This document shows, piece after piece, positions 35,752 through 45,056 of a stretch of DNA of 64,000 bases (position 1 is its first letter; each line of letters begins with the position of its first letter). The position numbers and the translations under genes were made by a program. Under the pieces are notes generated by a model, which did no database searches, was not told the DNA's origin, and was given only the letters and a program-made list of their open reading frames with translations. The stretch is from NCBI GenBank assembly GCA_965218495.1, contig OZ244626.1:992001-1056000 (forward strand), in the 5' to 3' direction. Source of the stretch: G965218495 sp965218495. Lineage in GTDB: Bacteria > Bacteroidota > Rhodothermia > Rhodothermales > Bin80.

Positions 35752-36951
35752 TCAGGGCTTGTCCGTCAGCGCAGCAACGCCGGGCAAGGTCTTGCCTTCC
35801 AGGAAGTCCAGCATTGCGCCGCCTCCGGTGCAAACGTGGGTCACGCCATTAGCCAAGCCGGCCTGCTTGATGGCGGCGACAGAGTCGCCGCCGCCGATCA
35901 CGGTTGACGCGCCGCGACCAGTGGCCTCAACCAATGCAAGTGCCATAGCATTGGTGCCCTTTGCGAACGCGGGCACCTCAAAGACGCCCATCGGCCCATT
36001 CCATATCACGGTGCGTGCGCCTTGGATCACCCGGCGGTATGCCCCTACAGTATGGGGGCCAATGTCGAGTCCCATACGGCCTTGCGGTATCGGGCCGGAA
36101 TTCACGGCGCGGTGCGCAACATCGCCAAACGCCGTACTGGTCACATGATCCGCAGGAAGCCGGAGCTTGCCGCCTGCCGCCTCATAGATGCGCAGTGCAT
36201 CCTCGAGCCGGTCGTCTTCTACCAGGGAATTGCCCATTTCCAGGCCGAGCGCCTTTAGAAACGTGTAGCTCATGGCACCGCCCACCAGTACGGTATCAAC
36301 CTCGGCCACCAGGTTGGTGAGAACCCCGATCTTGTCTGATACCTTGGCGCCTCCCACCAGGGCGACCACAGGGCGTTCGGGCGATTCCGTGATTCGGCCC
36401 AGCTGTTCCAATTCTCGCTGTAGGAGAGAACCTGCCGCCGCAACGAGCACGCGTGATGCAACCCCGACGTTGGATGCATGAGCTCGATGTGCCATTCCAA
36501 AGGCATCGTTGACGAACAGGTCACCCAAGGCCGCGAGCGATGCCGCAAAAGCGGGGTCGTTCTTCGTTTCGCCGCGATGAAACCTTGTGTTTTCCAGGAG
36601 CAGAACGCCAGCATCTGGCATCGTGCCAATGGCTTTCTGTACCTCTTTGCCCACGCTAGCCCGAACAAAGTCAACCGGAGACCCCAGTATATCGCCCAGG
36701 TATGTGGCCACGGGTGCCAGGCTGAATTCCGGCTTGGGCATGCCCTTAGGACGCCCTAGGTGACTCAACAGGATGGCTTTGCCTCCCGCATGTAAAATTG
36801 ATTCAATCGTGGGTAGCGCGGCATTTATGCGCGTGCCGTCGGCTACCGCGAAGCCACCTGCCGCATCTTTCTGCACTGGAACGTTAAAGTCCACCCGCAC
36901 GAGGACATGCTTGCCTCGCATGTCAAGGTCATCCAGCGTGAGCTTTCTCAT
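35752..36951 (-). CDS. pgk: Phosphoglycerate kinase
   Basis: Pgk makes ATP from 1,3-bisphosphoglycerate in glycolysis. The 399-residue length is normal. The N-terminal substrate-binding part has VLVRVDFNVP, LLSHLGRPKG and LLLENTRFH (substrate arginines), the hinge has VALVGGAKVSDKIGVL, and the C-terminal nucleotide part has NGPMGVFEVPAFAKGT and GGGDSVAAI. It follows gap after 27 bases. Confidence 0.97.
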   Translation of the reverse strand: MRKLTLDDLDMRGKHVLVRVDFNVPVQKDAAGGFAVADGTRINAALPTIESILHAGGKAILLSHLGRPKGMPKPEFSLAPVATYLGDILGSPVDFVRASVGKEVQKAIGTMPDAGVLLLENTRFHRGETKNDPAFAASLAALGDLFVNDAFGMAHRAHASNVGVASRVLVAAAGSLLQRELEQLGRITESPERPVVALVGGAKVSDKIGVLTNLVAEVDTVLVGGAMSYTFLKALGLEMGNSLVEDDRLEDALRIYEAAGGKLRLPADHVTSTAFGDVAHRAVNSGPIPQGRMGLDIGPHTVGAYRRVIQGARTVIWNGPMGVFEVPAFAKGTNAMALALVEATGRGASTVIGGGDSVAAIKQAGLANGVTHVCTGGGAMLDFLEGKTLPGVAALTDKP

Positions 36952-36978
36952 GCGCGACTGACCGGAGGCGGAAGAGTA

Positions 36979-37992
36979 CTATCGGGCAAGGGCTAAGAGT
37001 TTGGCAGCGATATCTACCAGTCGGTTCGCATAGCCCCACTCGTTATCGTACCACCCCAAGATCTTTACAGTCGTTCCGCGAACCATCGTACAAGGGCTGT
37101 CGAAGATGACTGAATGCGGGTTGTGCACGATGTCGACGGACACAATCGGGTCCTCGGAGTACTCTATGATGCCCGCCAACGAATTCGTCGAAGCAGCCCG
37201 AAACGCCTCGTTCACCTCGTCACTGGTGGTCGGGCGCTTCACCTCTACGGTCAGATCTGTCAGCGAGCCATCGGGTATCGGGACGCGGAGCGCCATGCCG
37301 TCCAGCTTTCCCTTAAGGTGCGGCAAAACCAGCCCAACTGCTTTGGCCGCTCCCGTAGTGGTGGGTACAATTGAGTATGCGGCTGCCCGAGCCCTGCGAA
37401 GGTCGCCGTGCGGCGCGTCCTGGATGCTCTGGTCACTGGTGTAGGCATGGACGGTCGTCATCAGGCCGCTTTCCACGCCAAAAGCATCGTCAAGTACCTT
37501 CACCATCGGGGCCAGACAATTCGTCGTGCAACTGGCATTGGAAATGATCTCTTCCTTGCCCGTTAGCATGTAGTCATTGACACCCAAGACAACGGTGGCA
37601 TCCACCGCGTCCTTGGCGGGCGCGGAGATGATGACCTTCCTTGCCCCCGCATCAAGGTGCTTCTGCGCTGCCGCTCGCGAGCGGAAAAAGCCGGTGGATT
37701 CAATCACGACATCGACAAGCAGTTCTTTCCAGGGCAATTTGGCAGGGTCGCGCTCAGACAGGACCGGAATCGATATCGTGTCATTGATGACCAGGCACCC
37801 ATCGTGTACTGCCAACGTGCCCGGGTAACGCCCATGCACGGAGTCGAACTTAAGCAGGTGTGCCAGTGTGCCAGCATCCGTTAGGTCGTTGATGGCGACG
37901 ATGTCAAACTGGTCTGGATGACGCTCTAGCGCGGCTCGGAGCACCAGTCGCCCTATGCGTCCAAAGCCATTGATTGCAAGTCTAGTTGCCAT
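36979..37992 (-). CDS. gap: Glyceraldehyde-3-phosphate dehydrogenase, type I
   Basis: A 337-residue NAD-dependent glycolytic dehydrogenase. The N-terminal INGFGRIGRLVLRA binds NAD; the active site SNASCTTNCLAPMVKVL carries the catalytic cysteine, and RAAAYSIVPTTTGAAKAVGLVLP and WYDNEWGYANRLVD complete the catalytic domain. It is the first gene of a five-gene minus-strand run. 188 bases separate it from the divergent TPR gene, and the promoter must lie there. Confidence 0.97.
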   Translation of the reverse strand: MATRLAINGFGRIGRLVLRAALERHPDQFDIVAINDLTDAGTLAHLLKFDSVHGRYPGTLAVHDGCLVINDTISIPVLSERDPAKLPWKELLVDVVIESTGFFRSRAAAQKHLDAGARKVIISAPAKDAVDATVVLGVNDYMLTGKEEIISNASCTTNCLAPMVKVLDDAFGVESGLMTTVHAYTSDQSIQDAPHGDLRRARAAAYSIVPTTTGAAKAVGLVLPHLKGKLDGMALRVPIPDGSLTDLTVEVKRPTTSDEVNEAFRAASTNSLAGIIEYSEDPIVSVDIVHNPHSVIFDSPCTMVRGTTVKILGWYDNEWGYANRLVDIAAKLLALAR

Positions 37993-38180
37993 TTGAAATT
38001 CGTTGATTGCAACATATTCAAACGCAAGCGTCTCCTTGCTGATCCGTCAACTAGTCGTGAAGACAATCGAATTGCGTTGCTGCCAGCCGACCACGGGGAA
38101 CGAAGAGCGCCTTGGCTGTTTAACGACCTTGGCGATAAGGGGAGAATTCCTCTAGTTTATTTTGATGAAACGCACCCGGA

Positions 38181-38882
38181 ATGGCAACCTCTAGGGCACC
38201 CAAGACGATTTCCAGGCGGAGTGAGCTCCGCAAAGATGCGGCTACTACCGTCTTTGTCCGCATCCAGAACGCATTTAGCGCATATCGGCGATACCTCACG
38301 TACACGGGCATTGGCGCCGCTATTGTCGGCGTATGCATCTTGAGCTACATCTTTGTTCAGCGCACTCGGTCAGCACGGGCGAATGAGCACCTTGGAGGCA
38401 TTGTCTTGTACTATGAGCGCGGTGAATATCGTACCGCCTTGGACGGAGCAGGCGAAGTCCTGGGTCTAGTCGACATCATCGAAACGTACGGGAGCACCGG
38501 TGCCGGGAACATGGCACGTTTCTATGCGGCCGATGCGGCATTTAGGCTCAGTGAATTCGATCACTCGCTGGAGTGGTTCAAGACGTTCCGGGGTAGGGGC
38601 GGCATGCTGGAGGCTAGCGCCCTTGACGGGCAGGCCGCCATTTACGAGATGCGCGAGCAGTACGAGGAAGCTGGTGAGTACTACGAGCGCGCAGCTCGCG
38701 CTTACGAAAACGCGCTGCGATCCCCGGAATACCTGAAGAAGGCGGCCCGCGCCTACCAGAAGCAGGGCGCGTACGAGAAGGCCGAGGCCACGCTCTTGCG
38801 AATCCGCGAAGACTACTCGGACTCGGAGGTCGCCCAAGATCTGGATTTTCACCTCGGCTTCGTGCGCGCGAAACTGAAGTAG
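38181..38882 (+). CDS. Membrane-anchored tetratricopeptide repeat protein
   Basis: A 233-residue protein with a basic N-terminal tail, one membrane segment (about 41-60) and a periplasmic helical-repeat domain with at least three TPR-like units (ALDGQAAIYEMREQYEEAGEYYERAARAY and following). This is the layout of YfgM-like ancillary SecYEG proteins, which are also anchored by one N-terminal helix. It is 13 bases upstream of the response regulator gene and so probably co-transcribed. Confidence 0.8.
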   Translation: MATSRAPKTISRRSELRKDAATTVFVRIQNAFSAYRRYLTYTGIGAAIVGVCILSYIFVQRTRSARANEHLGGIVLYYERGEYRTALDGAGEVLGLVDIIETYGSTGAGNMARFYAADAAFRLSEFDHSLEWFKTFRGRGGMLEASALDGQAAIYEMREQYEEAGEYYERAARAYENALRSPEYLKKAARAYQKQGAYEKAEATLLRIREDYSDSEVAQDLDFHLGFVRAKLK

Positions 38883-38895
38883 CCCTCACCACGTC

Positions 38896-40287
38896 ATGGC
38901 TACGCATTCCGTTCTCGTCGTAGATGACGAAGCGAGCATTCGCCGCACGTTGCGAGAGATCCTGGAGTACGAGGGTCTGGTCGTTGACGAAGCCCAAGAT
39001 GGGGTAGAGGCTATCAGGAAGGTGCGCTCGCGGTCCTACGATGTCGCGCTACTCGACATAAAGATGCCACGCAAAGACGGCTTGGAGGCACTGGCCGAAC
39101 TCGTGGAAAAGTGGCCGGAGCTGCCCGTCATCATGATCAGCGGGCACGCGGATGTGAAGACTGCCGTGGAAGCCACGCACACAGGAGCGTTTCACTTCAT
39201 TGAAAAGCCGCCCGATCTACACCACCTTCTGGTAACGGTCCGATCTGCGTTGAAGCGCGGTCGCCTTGTCCTGGAAAACCGGCGCATGCGCCAGACCATT
39301 ACCGAACAGCGTGAGAATGAGCTGACGCCCATCTTGGGGAACAGCCCCGCAATTGGACGCATTAAGGAGATCATCAAGCGGGTGGCGCCAACGGAAGCCC
39401 GCGTACTGATTACCGGAGAGGCCGGCACGGGCAAAGAGCTTGCCGCGAAGTGGCTCCACCACCTCAGCCCGCGCAGAAAGGGGCCGCTGGTAGCCGTGAA
39501 CTGCGCGGCAATCCCGGCGGAACTCATCGAGAGCGAGCTATTCGGGCACGAAAAGGGCTCCTTTACCGGTGCCATCAAGCAACGCATCGGCAAGTTTGAG
39601 CAGGCGCATCGGGGTACGCTGTTTCTGGATGAAGTCGGAGACATGAGCCTATCAGCCCAAGCCAAAGTGCTGCGGGCCCTGCAGGAGAACAAGGTCACGC
39701 GCGTGGGAGGCGACCGCGCCATCAAGGTGGATGTTCGTGTCGTGGCAGCTACGAACAAGGACCTTCGCCAATGTATCGAGGATGGATCGTTTCGTGAAGA
39801 CCTGTACCATCGCCTCAGCGTTATTTTGGCTCACCTGCCACCTGTCAGAGAGCGTAGAGGGGATCTCCCGGTGCTGCTGAGTCACTTCCTGACACACCTG
39901 GCCCAGCGCAACGGGTTGCCGCCGAAAACGGTCGCGCCTGCGGCGATGCAACGGCTGGCAAGCCTGCCATGGCGCGGCAACGTGCGCGAAATCCACAACG
40001 TGGCCGAGCGGCTGCTGATTTTGGGGCATCCGACCGAAATCACCGCCCTCGATGTCGAAAGCTATGTCCACGCCGGAGCCGGGCCCAGCGACACCCTAGC
40101 GGGCCTGATGCACCATTTCGACGATCTCAGTAAATTCCGCGACATGGCGGAAAAGCTATTCCTGACGCAGAAGCTAAGTGATAACGATTGGAACATCAGC
40201 CGCACTGCCGAGCGCATTGGCATACAGCGCTCCAACCTCTACTCCAGAATCCGGCGACTAGACATTCAGCGTGGCCATGGCCCCTGA
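38896..40287 (+). CDS. Sigma-54-type response regulator (NtrC family)
   Basis: A 463-residue regulator with three domains: a receiver (residues 5-120; DDE acidic pocket, phospho-acceptor D54, K104), an AAA+ domain (145-380; Walker A G174-E-A-G-T-G-K180, the sigma-54 contact loop GSFTGA at 221-226, FLDEVGD Walker B) and a C-terminal Fis-type helix-turn-helix (NISRTAERIGIQRSNLYSRIRRL). The GSFTGA loop differs from the canonical GAFTGA by one residue seen in some active members. No histidine kinase gene is nearby. Its target promoters are unknown; the adjacent outer-membrane protein gene is a candidate. Confidence 0.9.
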   Translation: MATHSVLVVDDEASIRRTLREILEYEGLVVDEAQDGVEAIRKVRSRSYDVALLDIKMPRKDGLEALAELVEKWPELPVIMISGHADVKTAVEATHTGAFHFIEKPPDLHHLLVTVRSALKRGRLVLENRRMRQTITEQRENELTPILGNSPAIGRIKEIIKRVAPTEARVLITGEAGTGKELAAKWLHHLSPRRKGPLVAVNCAAIPAELIESELFGHEKGSFTGAIKQRIGKFEQAHRGTLFLDEVGDMSLSAQAKVLRALQENKVTRVGGDRAIKVDVRVVAATNKDLRQCIEDGSFREDLYHRLSVILAHLPPVRERRGDLPVLLSHFLTHLAQRNGLPPKTVAPAAMQRLASLPWRGNVREIHNVAERLLILGHPTEITALDVESYVHAGAGPSDTLAGLMHHFDDLSKFRDMAEKLFLTQKLSDNDWNISRTAERIGIQRSNLYSRIRRLDIQRGHGP

Positions 40288-41560
40288 GGCGGCGCCAGAT
40301 TTGCTGCCGTATGCACTGCGGCTCTGTCTGTCGGCTGTGCTCTTCTGCACAGGCGGCCTGTTCAGCGAGACCGTCGCGCTGGCCCAGAACGGGGCGCAGC
40401 GGCTGCAGGTCTTTCTGGATTGTGACGAGTGCGACGACGACCACATTCGAACAGAAATCACGTGGGTCGACTACGTACGGGATCAGGAACTTGCCGAAGT
40501 GCACATCTTCATCACCACGACCCGCACTGTGCTCAGCGGTGAGCAATACGAGTTCTCGTTTATCGGACGCGGTGACTTTGGCGCGATGCAGTATACCTAT
40601 ACCCGGACGGTTGACCAGTCCGCGACCAATGATGAGGAGCGGGAGATCGTAAACGAGGCCATACGGGTCGGTCTGGTACCGTTCGTGACGCAGATGGACC
40701 CGGAAGCCTTTACCGTTCACTACGACCGGACGGACGCGCGCACCGCCGAGGAGTCGTCGGAGCGCGACGCGTGGAGACACTGGACCTTTACGCTCTATGG
40801 CGGGGACTTGGAACTGGACTTGGAGTCGAATCGCGAGGTGTATGACTCACGCTGGGGATTCTTTGCGGACCACCACAGCGAGGAATGGAAGATTCGTATA
40901 AGACCGTATTTCAACTATGACGTCTATATCGTGCGGCGCAAGGGCAAGGACGACATACGCAGCAGTATTTCGCGGCATGGACTCGACACCTATGTGATCA
41001 AGAGCCTGGGTGCTCACTGGTCGGCCGCCGTATTCGGCACGTACATTTCGCGCAACGATCGAAACCTTCGGCACCAAGGAGAGCTCCTGCCTGGCGTGGA
41101 GTACAGCTTTTTGCCATATGCGGAGGCCACGCGCCGTACCATTACACTGTCCTATTTACTCGGAATGACCTATTCGGACTACTATGAGCTAACAATCTAT
41201 GACGTCACAGAGGAGTGGCTTCCACGCCATGAAATTGACTTCTCGGTGGCATTGCGAAGGCCTTGGGGAGACATATACGGAGGTGTTGAGGTATCGCAAT
41301 ACCTTCATGACACCTCCGTGCTGAGCGCCGAATTTGGAGGCGCGATCTCCGTACGCTTATTCGAAGGCTTTTCACTACAGGTTGAAGGAGAGTATGAGAT
41401 GATTCGGGACCAGCTTACGCTGCCCAAGGGTGATGCCTCGCTTTCCGAAATCCTTCTCCAGCAGCGAGAGCTGGCAACGGACTACGCCTTCTCTTCCTCA
41501 ATTGCCTTCACGTATACCTTCGGGTCCCGCTTCGCGAACGTCGTTAACACGCGCTTCTGA
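40277..41560 (+). CDS. Predicted outer-membrane barrel protein of unknown function
   Basis: A 427-residue protein with a signal peptide (hydrophobic run ALRLCLSAVLFCTGGL, cleavage near VALAQ). After about 180 residues of soluble domain with an acidic CDECDDD segment, the rest shows alternating aromatic/polar strands (WKIRIRPYFNYDVYIVRR, HWSAAVFGTYISRND) and ends in a Phe (NVVNTRF), as outer-membrane barrels do. The start overlaps the regulator gene by 11 bases; an ATG two codons earlier is equally possible. I do not recognise the family. Confidence 0.75.
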   Translation: MAPEAAPDLLPYALRLCLSAVLFCTGGLFSETVALAQNGAQRLQVFLDCDECDDDHIRTEITWVDYVRDQELAEVHIFITTTRTVLSGEQYEFSFIGRGDFGAMQYTYTRTVDQSATNDEEREIVNEAIRVGLVPFVTQMDPEAFTVHYDRTDARTAEESSERDAWRHWTFTLYGGDLELDLESNREVYDSRWGFFADHHSEEWKIRIRPYFNYDVYIVRRKGKDDIRSSISRHGLDTYVIKSLGAHWSAAVFGTYISRNDRNLRHQGELLPGVEYSFLPYAEATRRTITLSYLLGMTYSDYYELTIYDVTEEWLPRHEIDFSVALRRPWGDIYGGVEVSQYLHDTSVLSAEFGGAISVRLFEGFSLQVEGEYEMIRDQLTLPKGDASLSEILLQQRELATDYAFSSSIAFTYTFGSRFANVVNTRF

Positions 41561-41562
41561 CT

Positions 41563-42264
41563 ATGGCCGAGCTCCTCTCTGCTGCAGCCATTGAGAAGAG
41601 TTATCCGACTGGCACGGGTGGGCGCTTGGATGTCCTGAAGGGCGCTTCGCTGACGGTACAATGCGGCGAGATCGTAGCGATAGTTGGTGAGAGTGGCACA
41701 GGCAAGAGTACTCTGCTCCACATCCTGGGCGCGTTGGACCGACCCGACGCAGGGCACGTCTCCTTTAGAGGTGCGGACATTTTTAAAAAAGGAGACCGCG
41801 CGCTGGCGCGTTTTCGCAACGAGTCGATAGGCTTTGTATTTCAATTCCATCACCTCTTGCCGGAGTTTAGTGCACTGGAAAACGTCGCCATGCCTGCACT
41901 GATCAGAGGACGCCGCATGGCCTCGGCTCGCACGCGCGCGCGCCAGCTTCTGGATCAGGTTGGGCTAGCGGACAGGGCCTCGCACCGGCCAAGTGAGCTC
42001 AGTGGTGGAGAGCAGCAGCGTGTCGCGGTGGCACGTGCGCTCATGAATGAGCCCGGGCTCATTCTGGCGGATGAGCCGACTGGAAACTTGGATGCCAAGA
42101 ATGCAGCCGTGCTGCACGAGGCCATCATGGAACTGAGCCGTGTCCACGGACAGACCTTCGTGATTGTGACGCACAACCCGGCCCTGGCCGCAATTTGTGG
42201 CCGCGTGCTGCACTTGGAAGAGGGCCAAATCGCAACAGGTGGAACAAAATCATTGCGCACATAA
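41563..42264 (+). CDS. lolD: ABC transporter ATP-binding protein, LolD/MacB type
   Basis: A 233-residue ATPase: Walker A GESGTGKST, Q-loop FVFQFHHLLPEFSALENV, signature LSGGEQQRVAVARAL, Walker B LILADEPTGNLD and H-loop VTHN. The HHLLPEFSALENV element is characteristic of LolD, which drives release of lipoproteins from the inner membrane for delivery to the outer membrane. The LolC/E permease is not adjacent, so the assignment rests on sequence. Two bases after the outer-membrane protein gene. Confidence 0.85.
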   Translation: MAELLSAAAIEKSYPTGTGGRLDVLKGASLTVQCGEIVAIVGESGTGKSTLLHILGALDRPDAGHVSFRGADIFKKGDRALARFRNESIGFVFQFHHLLPEFSALENVAMPALIRGRRMASARTRARQLLDQVGLADRASHRPSELSGGEQQRVAVARALMNEPGLILADEPTGNLDAKNAAVLHEAIMELSRVHGQTFVIVTHNPALAAICGRVLHLEEGQIATGGTKSLRT

Positions 42265-42294
42265 TTTGTTAGTGTTCCACTAGCCCGTGTGATT

Positions 42295-43278
42295 ATGCAG
42301 CTTACCTTGCCACAAGTCGGGTTCGTGCAGGAATTCGTGGACCCCGCTTTGGATATCTATGCCGAGATAGCGCGGCTGAAGCGAGAAAAGAATGCCGTCT
42401 TGCTGGCGCACTACTACCAGGAGCCTGCGATCCAGGACATCGCGGACTTTGTTGGAGACTCTTTGGGGCTTTCTCGTCAGGCGGCAGCAACGGATGCGGA
42501 CATCATCCTCTTTGCCGGCGTGCACTTTATGGCAGAGACGGCCAAGATCCTGAATCCAGCCAAGAAAGTAATCCTGCCGGATCTCAATGCAGGATGTTCG
42601 CTGGCGGACTCGTGCCCGGCGGATGAATTCGCTGCATTTTGTGAGCGGCACGCAGATCACCTCGTGATTTCGTACATCAACTGCACGGCCGGCGTAAAGG
42701 CGTTGAGCGACATCATCTGTACCTCGACCAATGCCGAGCACCTGGTGCGCCAGATTCCACAGGGTCAGCCGATACTGTTCGCGCCGGATCGCAACCTTGG
42801 CCGTTGGCTGATCCGCCAGACCGGGCGCGAGATGAAGGTGTGGGACGGCGCATGCATAGTCCACGAAACGTTCAGCGAGCGGAAGCTGGTGGGTCTAAAG
42901 GTTCGGAATCCCGGAGCGCTGGTCTTGGCGCACCCTGAGTGCGAGGAGCCGGTCCTGCGCCATGCCGACTTCATAGGGTCTACCAGTGGCATTCGTCGTC
43001 ATGCGCGCGAGAGTGACGCAAAGCAGTTCATCGTGGCGACTGAGGAGGGCATCTTGCACCAGATGCGGAAGGATTGCCCGGACAAGGAATTCATCCCCGC
43101 GCCGCCTGAAAGCGGTTGCAACTGCAGTCAGTGTCCTCATATGCGCCTGAACACGCTGGAGAAGGTGTACCTGTGCCTGAAACATGAGCAGCCTGAGATC
43201 ATTCTCGAGGAGGAGCTGCGTGTGCGTGCACTCGCCCCGATCGAGCGGATGATGGAAATGAGCACAGGCGTCTCATAA
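42295..43278 (+). CDS. nadA: Quinolinate synthase
   Basis: NadA condenses iminoaspartate with dihydroxyacetone phosphate to quinolinate for NAD synthesis, using a [4Fe-4S] cluster. The 327-residue protein has LLAHYYQEPAIQDIADFVGDSLGLS at its start, LNAGCSLADSCP, HPEC and the C-terminal GCNCSQCPHM, supplying the expected cluster cysteines. An in-frame GTG two codons upstream is a weaker start. It is the intact parent of two partial copies in the next 2 kb. nadB and nadC are not in the window. Confidence 0.96.
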   Translation: MQLTLPQVGFVQEFVDPALDIYAEIARLKREKNAVLLAHYYQEPAIQDIADFVGDSLGLSRQAAATDADIILFAGVHFMAETAKILNPAKKVILPDLNAGCSLADSCPADEFAAFCERHADHLVISYINCTAGVKALSDIICTSTNAEHLVRQIPQGQPILFAPDRNLGRWLIRQTGREMKVWDGACIVHETFSERKLVGLKVRNPGALVLAHPECEEPVLRHADFIGSTSGIRRHARESDAKQFIVATEEGILHQMRKDCPDKEFIPAPPESGCNCSQCPHMRLNTLEKVYLCLKHEQPEIILEEELRVRALAPIERMMEMSTGVS

Positions 43279-43336
43279 CCTGAACAGTGCTTCCTGTACC
43301 TTATCGCTTTGCGCTACTGCAACAGACGCAGACTCC

Positions 43337-43732
43337 ATGAAACGATGGACATACACCAGAGGCAGGAGCCTGTGGCTTTTGGAGCGTACCTATCGGCGGT
43401 ACGACTGGTTTACCAAGAATATGCCTGTCATATGGTTAATATTTCTTGCTGGTAGCCTTGCAGCTATCGCAGCTATTGCGGCAGTACTGGTTTACCTGGG
43501 TCCGATGCGTGCCTTCACCTATCCTGTCATGTGTACAGTCGTGGTGTATGCCTGGCTTTTGCTGGTCCAGCTTCGCCCTGACCTTGCAGTCAGATTGACG
43601 TGGAAGCTAAACCCCAGGAAGCTGCACCCGTCCGTTGAGCAAGAATCCGAGGAGATGCTACGACGCGTGGCGTGGCTAGCCGGGAACGGTACGCCGCCGG
43701 AGGGGTGGCGGTCCATATTTGAGAAGGATTAG
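43337..43732 (+). CDS. Small two-span membrane protein, copy 1
   Basis: A 131-residue protein: a basic N-terminus (MKRWTYTRGRSLWLLERTYRR), two membrane segments (about 31-54 and 61-78), and a conserved cytoplasmic tail with LRPDLAVRL, KLHPSVEQE and NGTPPEGWRS. I do not recognise the family. A paralogue follows 760 bases later. It lies 58 bases after nadA. Confidence 0.72.
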   Translation: MKRWTYTRGRSLWLLERTYRRYDWFTKNMPVIWLIFLAGSLAAIAAIAAVLVYLGPMRAFTYPVMCTVVVYAWLLLVQLRPDLAVRLTWKLNPRKLHPSVEQESEEMLRRVAWLAGNGTPPEGWRSIFEKD

Positions 43733-44152
43733 AACGCCCACCAACACCCGCGCGCATGTCAAGCGCGGCAATTCAGATTGAACGCAGCGCAGTGCCCGCC
43801 GGCTGTGAACAGGACCGAAGAAACTACTGCTATCTATGCGGTGGCCACGCTACGCGGATAGGGTAAAGCGCTACGTCGCTGACGTGGCCACTCGGTGGGG
43901 ACTTCGAACGTTGGCCGTAGCCTCTCGTACGTGTGCGGGATAGGCGCACAAAAAGCACCCTGAGTGATTAATCAAGTCAATTCTGAACTCCGCATCCGGT
44001 GGATTTGGAATGCCCAGACCGATTGAAGCTGAACACCCTGGCAGCTGTAGCTCCGCGCTGCCAGGGACTGAATCGGCCTAGTCTTTGCATCGCTGGAGTT
44101 TGGCCGCCACCCGGGATTATCATCAGACCTTCGTTCTCAAACGGAGACCCCG
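43733..44152. other. Gene-free stretch
   Basis: Nothing supported. Short open frames on both strands lack family features and probably represent decayed sequence next to the transposase remnant. Confidence 0.5.
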
Positions 44153-44322
44153 ATGCCCAAAAGACGCACCATCTGTGCGAAGAGTCAGAGATATGCTTGG
44201 TCTGCAATATCTTGAATGATTCAGCAAGCGCAAGATCGCTCGCTGCCTGGACAATGCCGTCGGCGCGGTCACCGCGTATCTGTCCCGCGCTGAGCAAGCT
44301 GGCCTGGGAGAGAGGGATCTAG
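44153..44322 (+). pseudogene. Remnant of an IS21-type transposase (IstA N-terminus)
   Basis: The frame from the ATG reads MPKRRTICAKS; after a frame shift it continues RDMLGLQYLE, a TGA stop at 44217, then FSKRKIARCLDNAVGAVTAY and LSRAEQAGLG. This combined reading closely follows the N-terminal helix-turn-helix of IS21 family IstA proteins (MPKRR...L.L......S.R.IARSL..S...V..YL.RAEQAGL). Everything after this point is missing, and no istB or clear inverted repeats were found. It is therefore a dead fragment, not an active element. Confidence 0.55.
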
Positions 44323-44324
44323 AA

Positions 44325-44428
44325 CTGTGCCGGAAACTTGAGCATCCGGGAGATCGTTTTCGACCGGCGTGCTTCACCTTTGTGCTCTCGCGCCCATCGA
44401 AAGGATGATGAAGCAAGGGCACCAGCGT
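44325..44428 (+). pseudogene. Decayed copy of the nadA 3' end (second tail)
   Basis: CTGTGCCGGAAACTTGAGCA matches CTGTGCCTGAAACATGAGCA of nadA, followed by AGATCGTTTTCGA versus AGATCATTCTCGA and, after small indels, the codons LAPIERMMK matching nadA LAPIERMME. Indels and loss of frame make it non-coding. It precedes the second membrane-protein copy at the same distance as in the intact locus. Confidence 0.65.
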
Positions 44429-44493
44429 ATTATAGCCAGAGCGGCGCTGCCCGCGCATCATCGTTCCAAACAACTAGAGCAGACTCAGACATC

Positions 44494-44892
44494 ATGAAGC
44501 GCTGGACATACTCCAGAGACAAGAGCCTTTGGATCTTGGAGCAAATCTATAAGCGGTGCGAACGGCGCATCAGATCCACGCGTGTCCTTTGGGCTGTCGT
44601 TGGATTTAGCACTCTTCTGTTTGTCATCTGTGAATCGGGGCTTGCTATTCTGGACGGATTTGACCCGATGAGAATTCTGCGCGATGCTGCCCTAGTGGTC
44701 GTAGTGTACGCGTGGCTTTTGCTGGCCCAGTTCCGCCCAGACCTTGCAGTCAGGTTGGAGTGGAAGCTGTATCCCAAGAAGCTGCACCCATCTGTGGAGC
44801 AAGAGTGGAACGAAATGCTGCGACGCGTGGCTTGGCTGGTCGGGCACGGTACGCCACCAGAGGGGTGGCGGTCCAGGTCTGCAGAGGATTAG
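44494..44892 (+). CDS. Small two-span membrane protein, copy 2
   Basis: A 132-residue paralogue of the protein at 43337: same start (MKRWTYSRDKSLWILEQIYKR), same two membrane segments with a diverged loop between them, and a nearly identical tail (FRPDLAVRLEWKL, KLHPSVEQE, GTPPEGWRSR). The start is set by alignment with copy 1; the open frame continues 52 codons upstream into the decayed nadA tail. The conserved tail despite diverged flanks suggests both copies are functional. Confidence 0.7.
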   Translation: MKRWTYSRDKSLWILEQIYKRCERRIRSTRVLWAVVGFSTLLFVICESGLAILDGFDPMRILRDAALVVVVYAWLLLAQFRPDLAVRLEWKLYPKKLHPSVEQEWNEMLRRVAWLVGHGTPPEGWRSRSAED

Positions 44893-45056
44893 ACTGCCTG
44901 TCTTCATTAGCTTATACATGAATCGTGGCAGGGTACTCCACATGCGGCGCAAAGCCTGCCGATCGAAGGCAGAACGGAAGGACCTAGGGCCATCAGCGTG
45001 ACGGCCTCACTACTCGCACTGGTGGAATGCGCTGCGGCACTGGCGGTGGTCACTAT

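Larger units (their letters stand above)
43171..44892 (+). repeat. Repeat unit: nadA 3' end, spacer and small membrane protein gene (two copies)
   Basis: Unit 1 is 43171-43732 and unit 2 is 44325-44892. The distance from the CTGTGCC in the nadA tail to the ATG of the membrane protein gene is 166 bases in unit 1 and 169 in unit 2, so the units are collinear. The nadA tail of unit 2 is decayed, the spacer is diverged and the gene is well conserved. Confidence 0.65.

Noticed and set aside
43999..44322. A 107-codon plus-strand frame as a real gene
   Set aside because: It runs through the transposase remnant in the wrong frame; the recognisable IstA residues are in the other frames.
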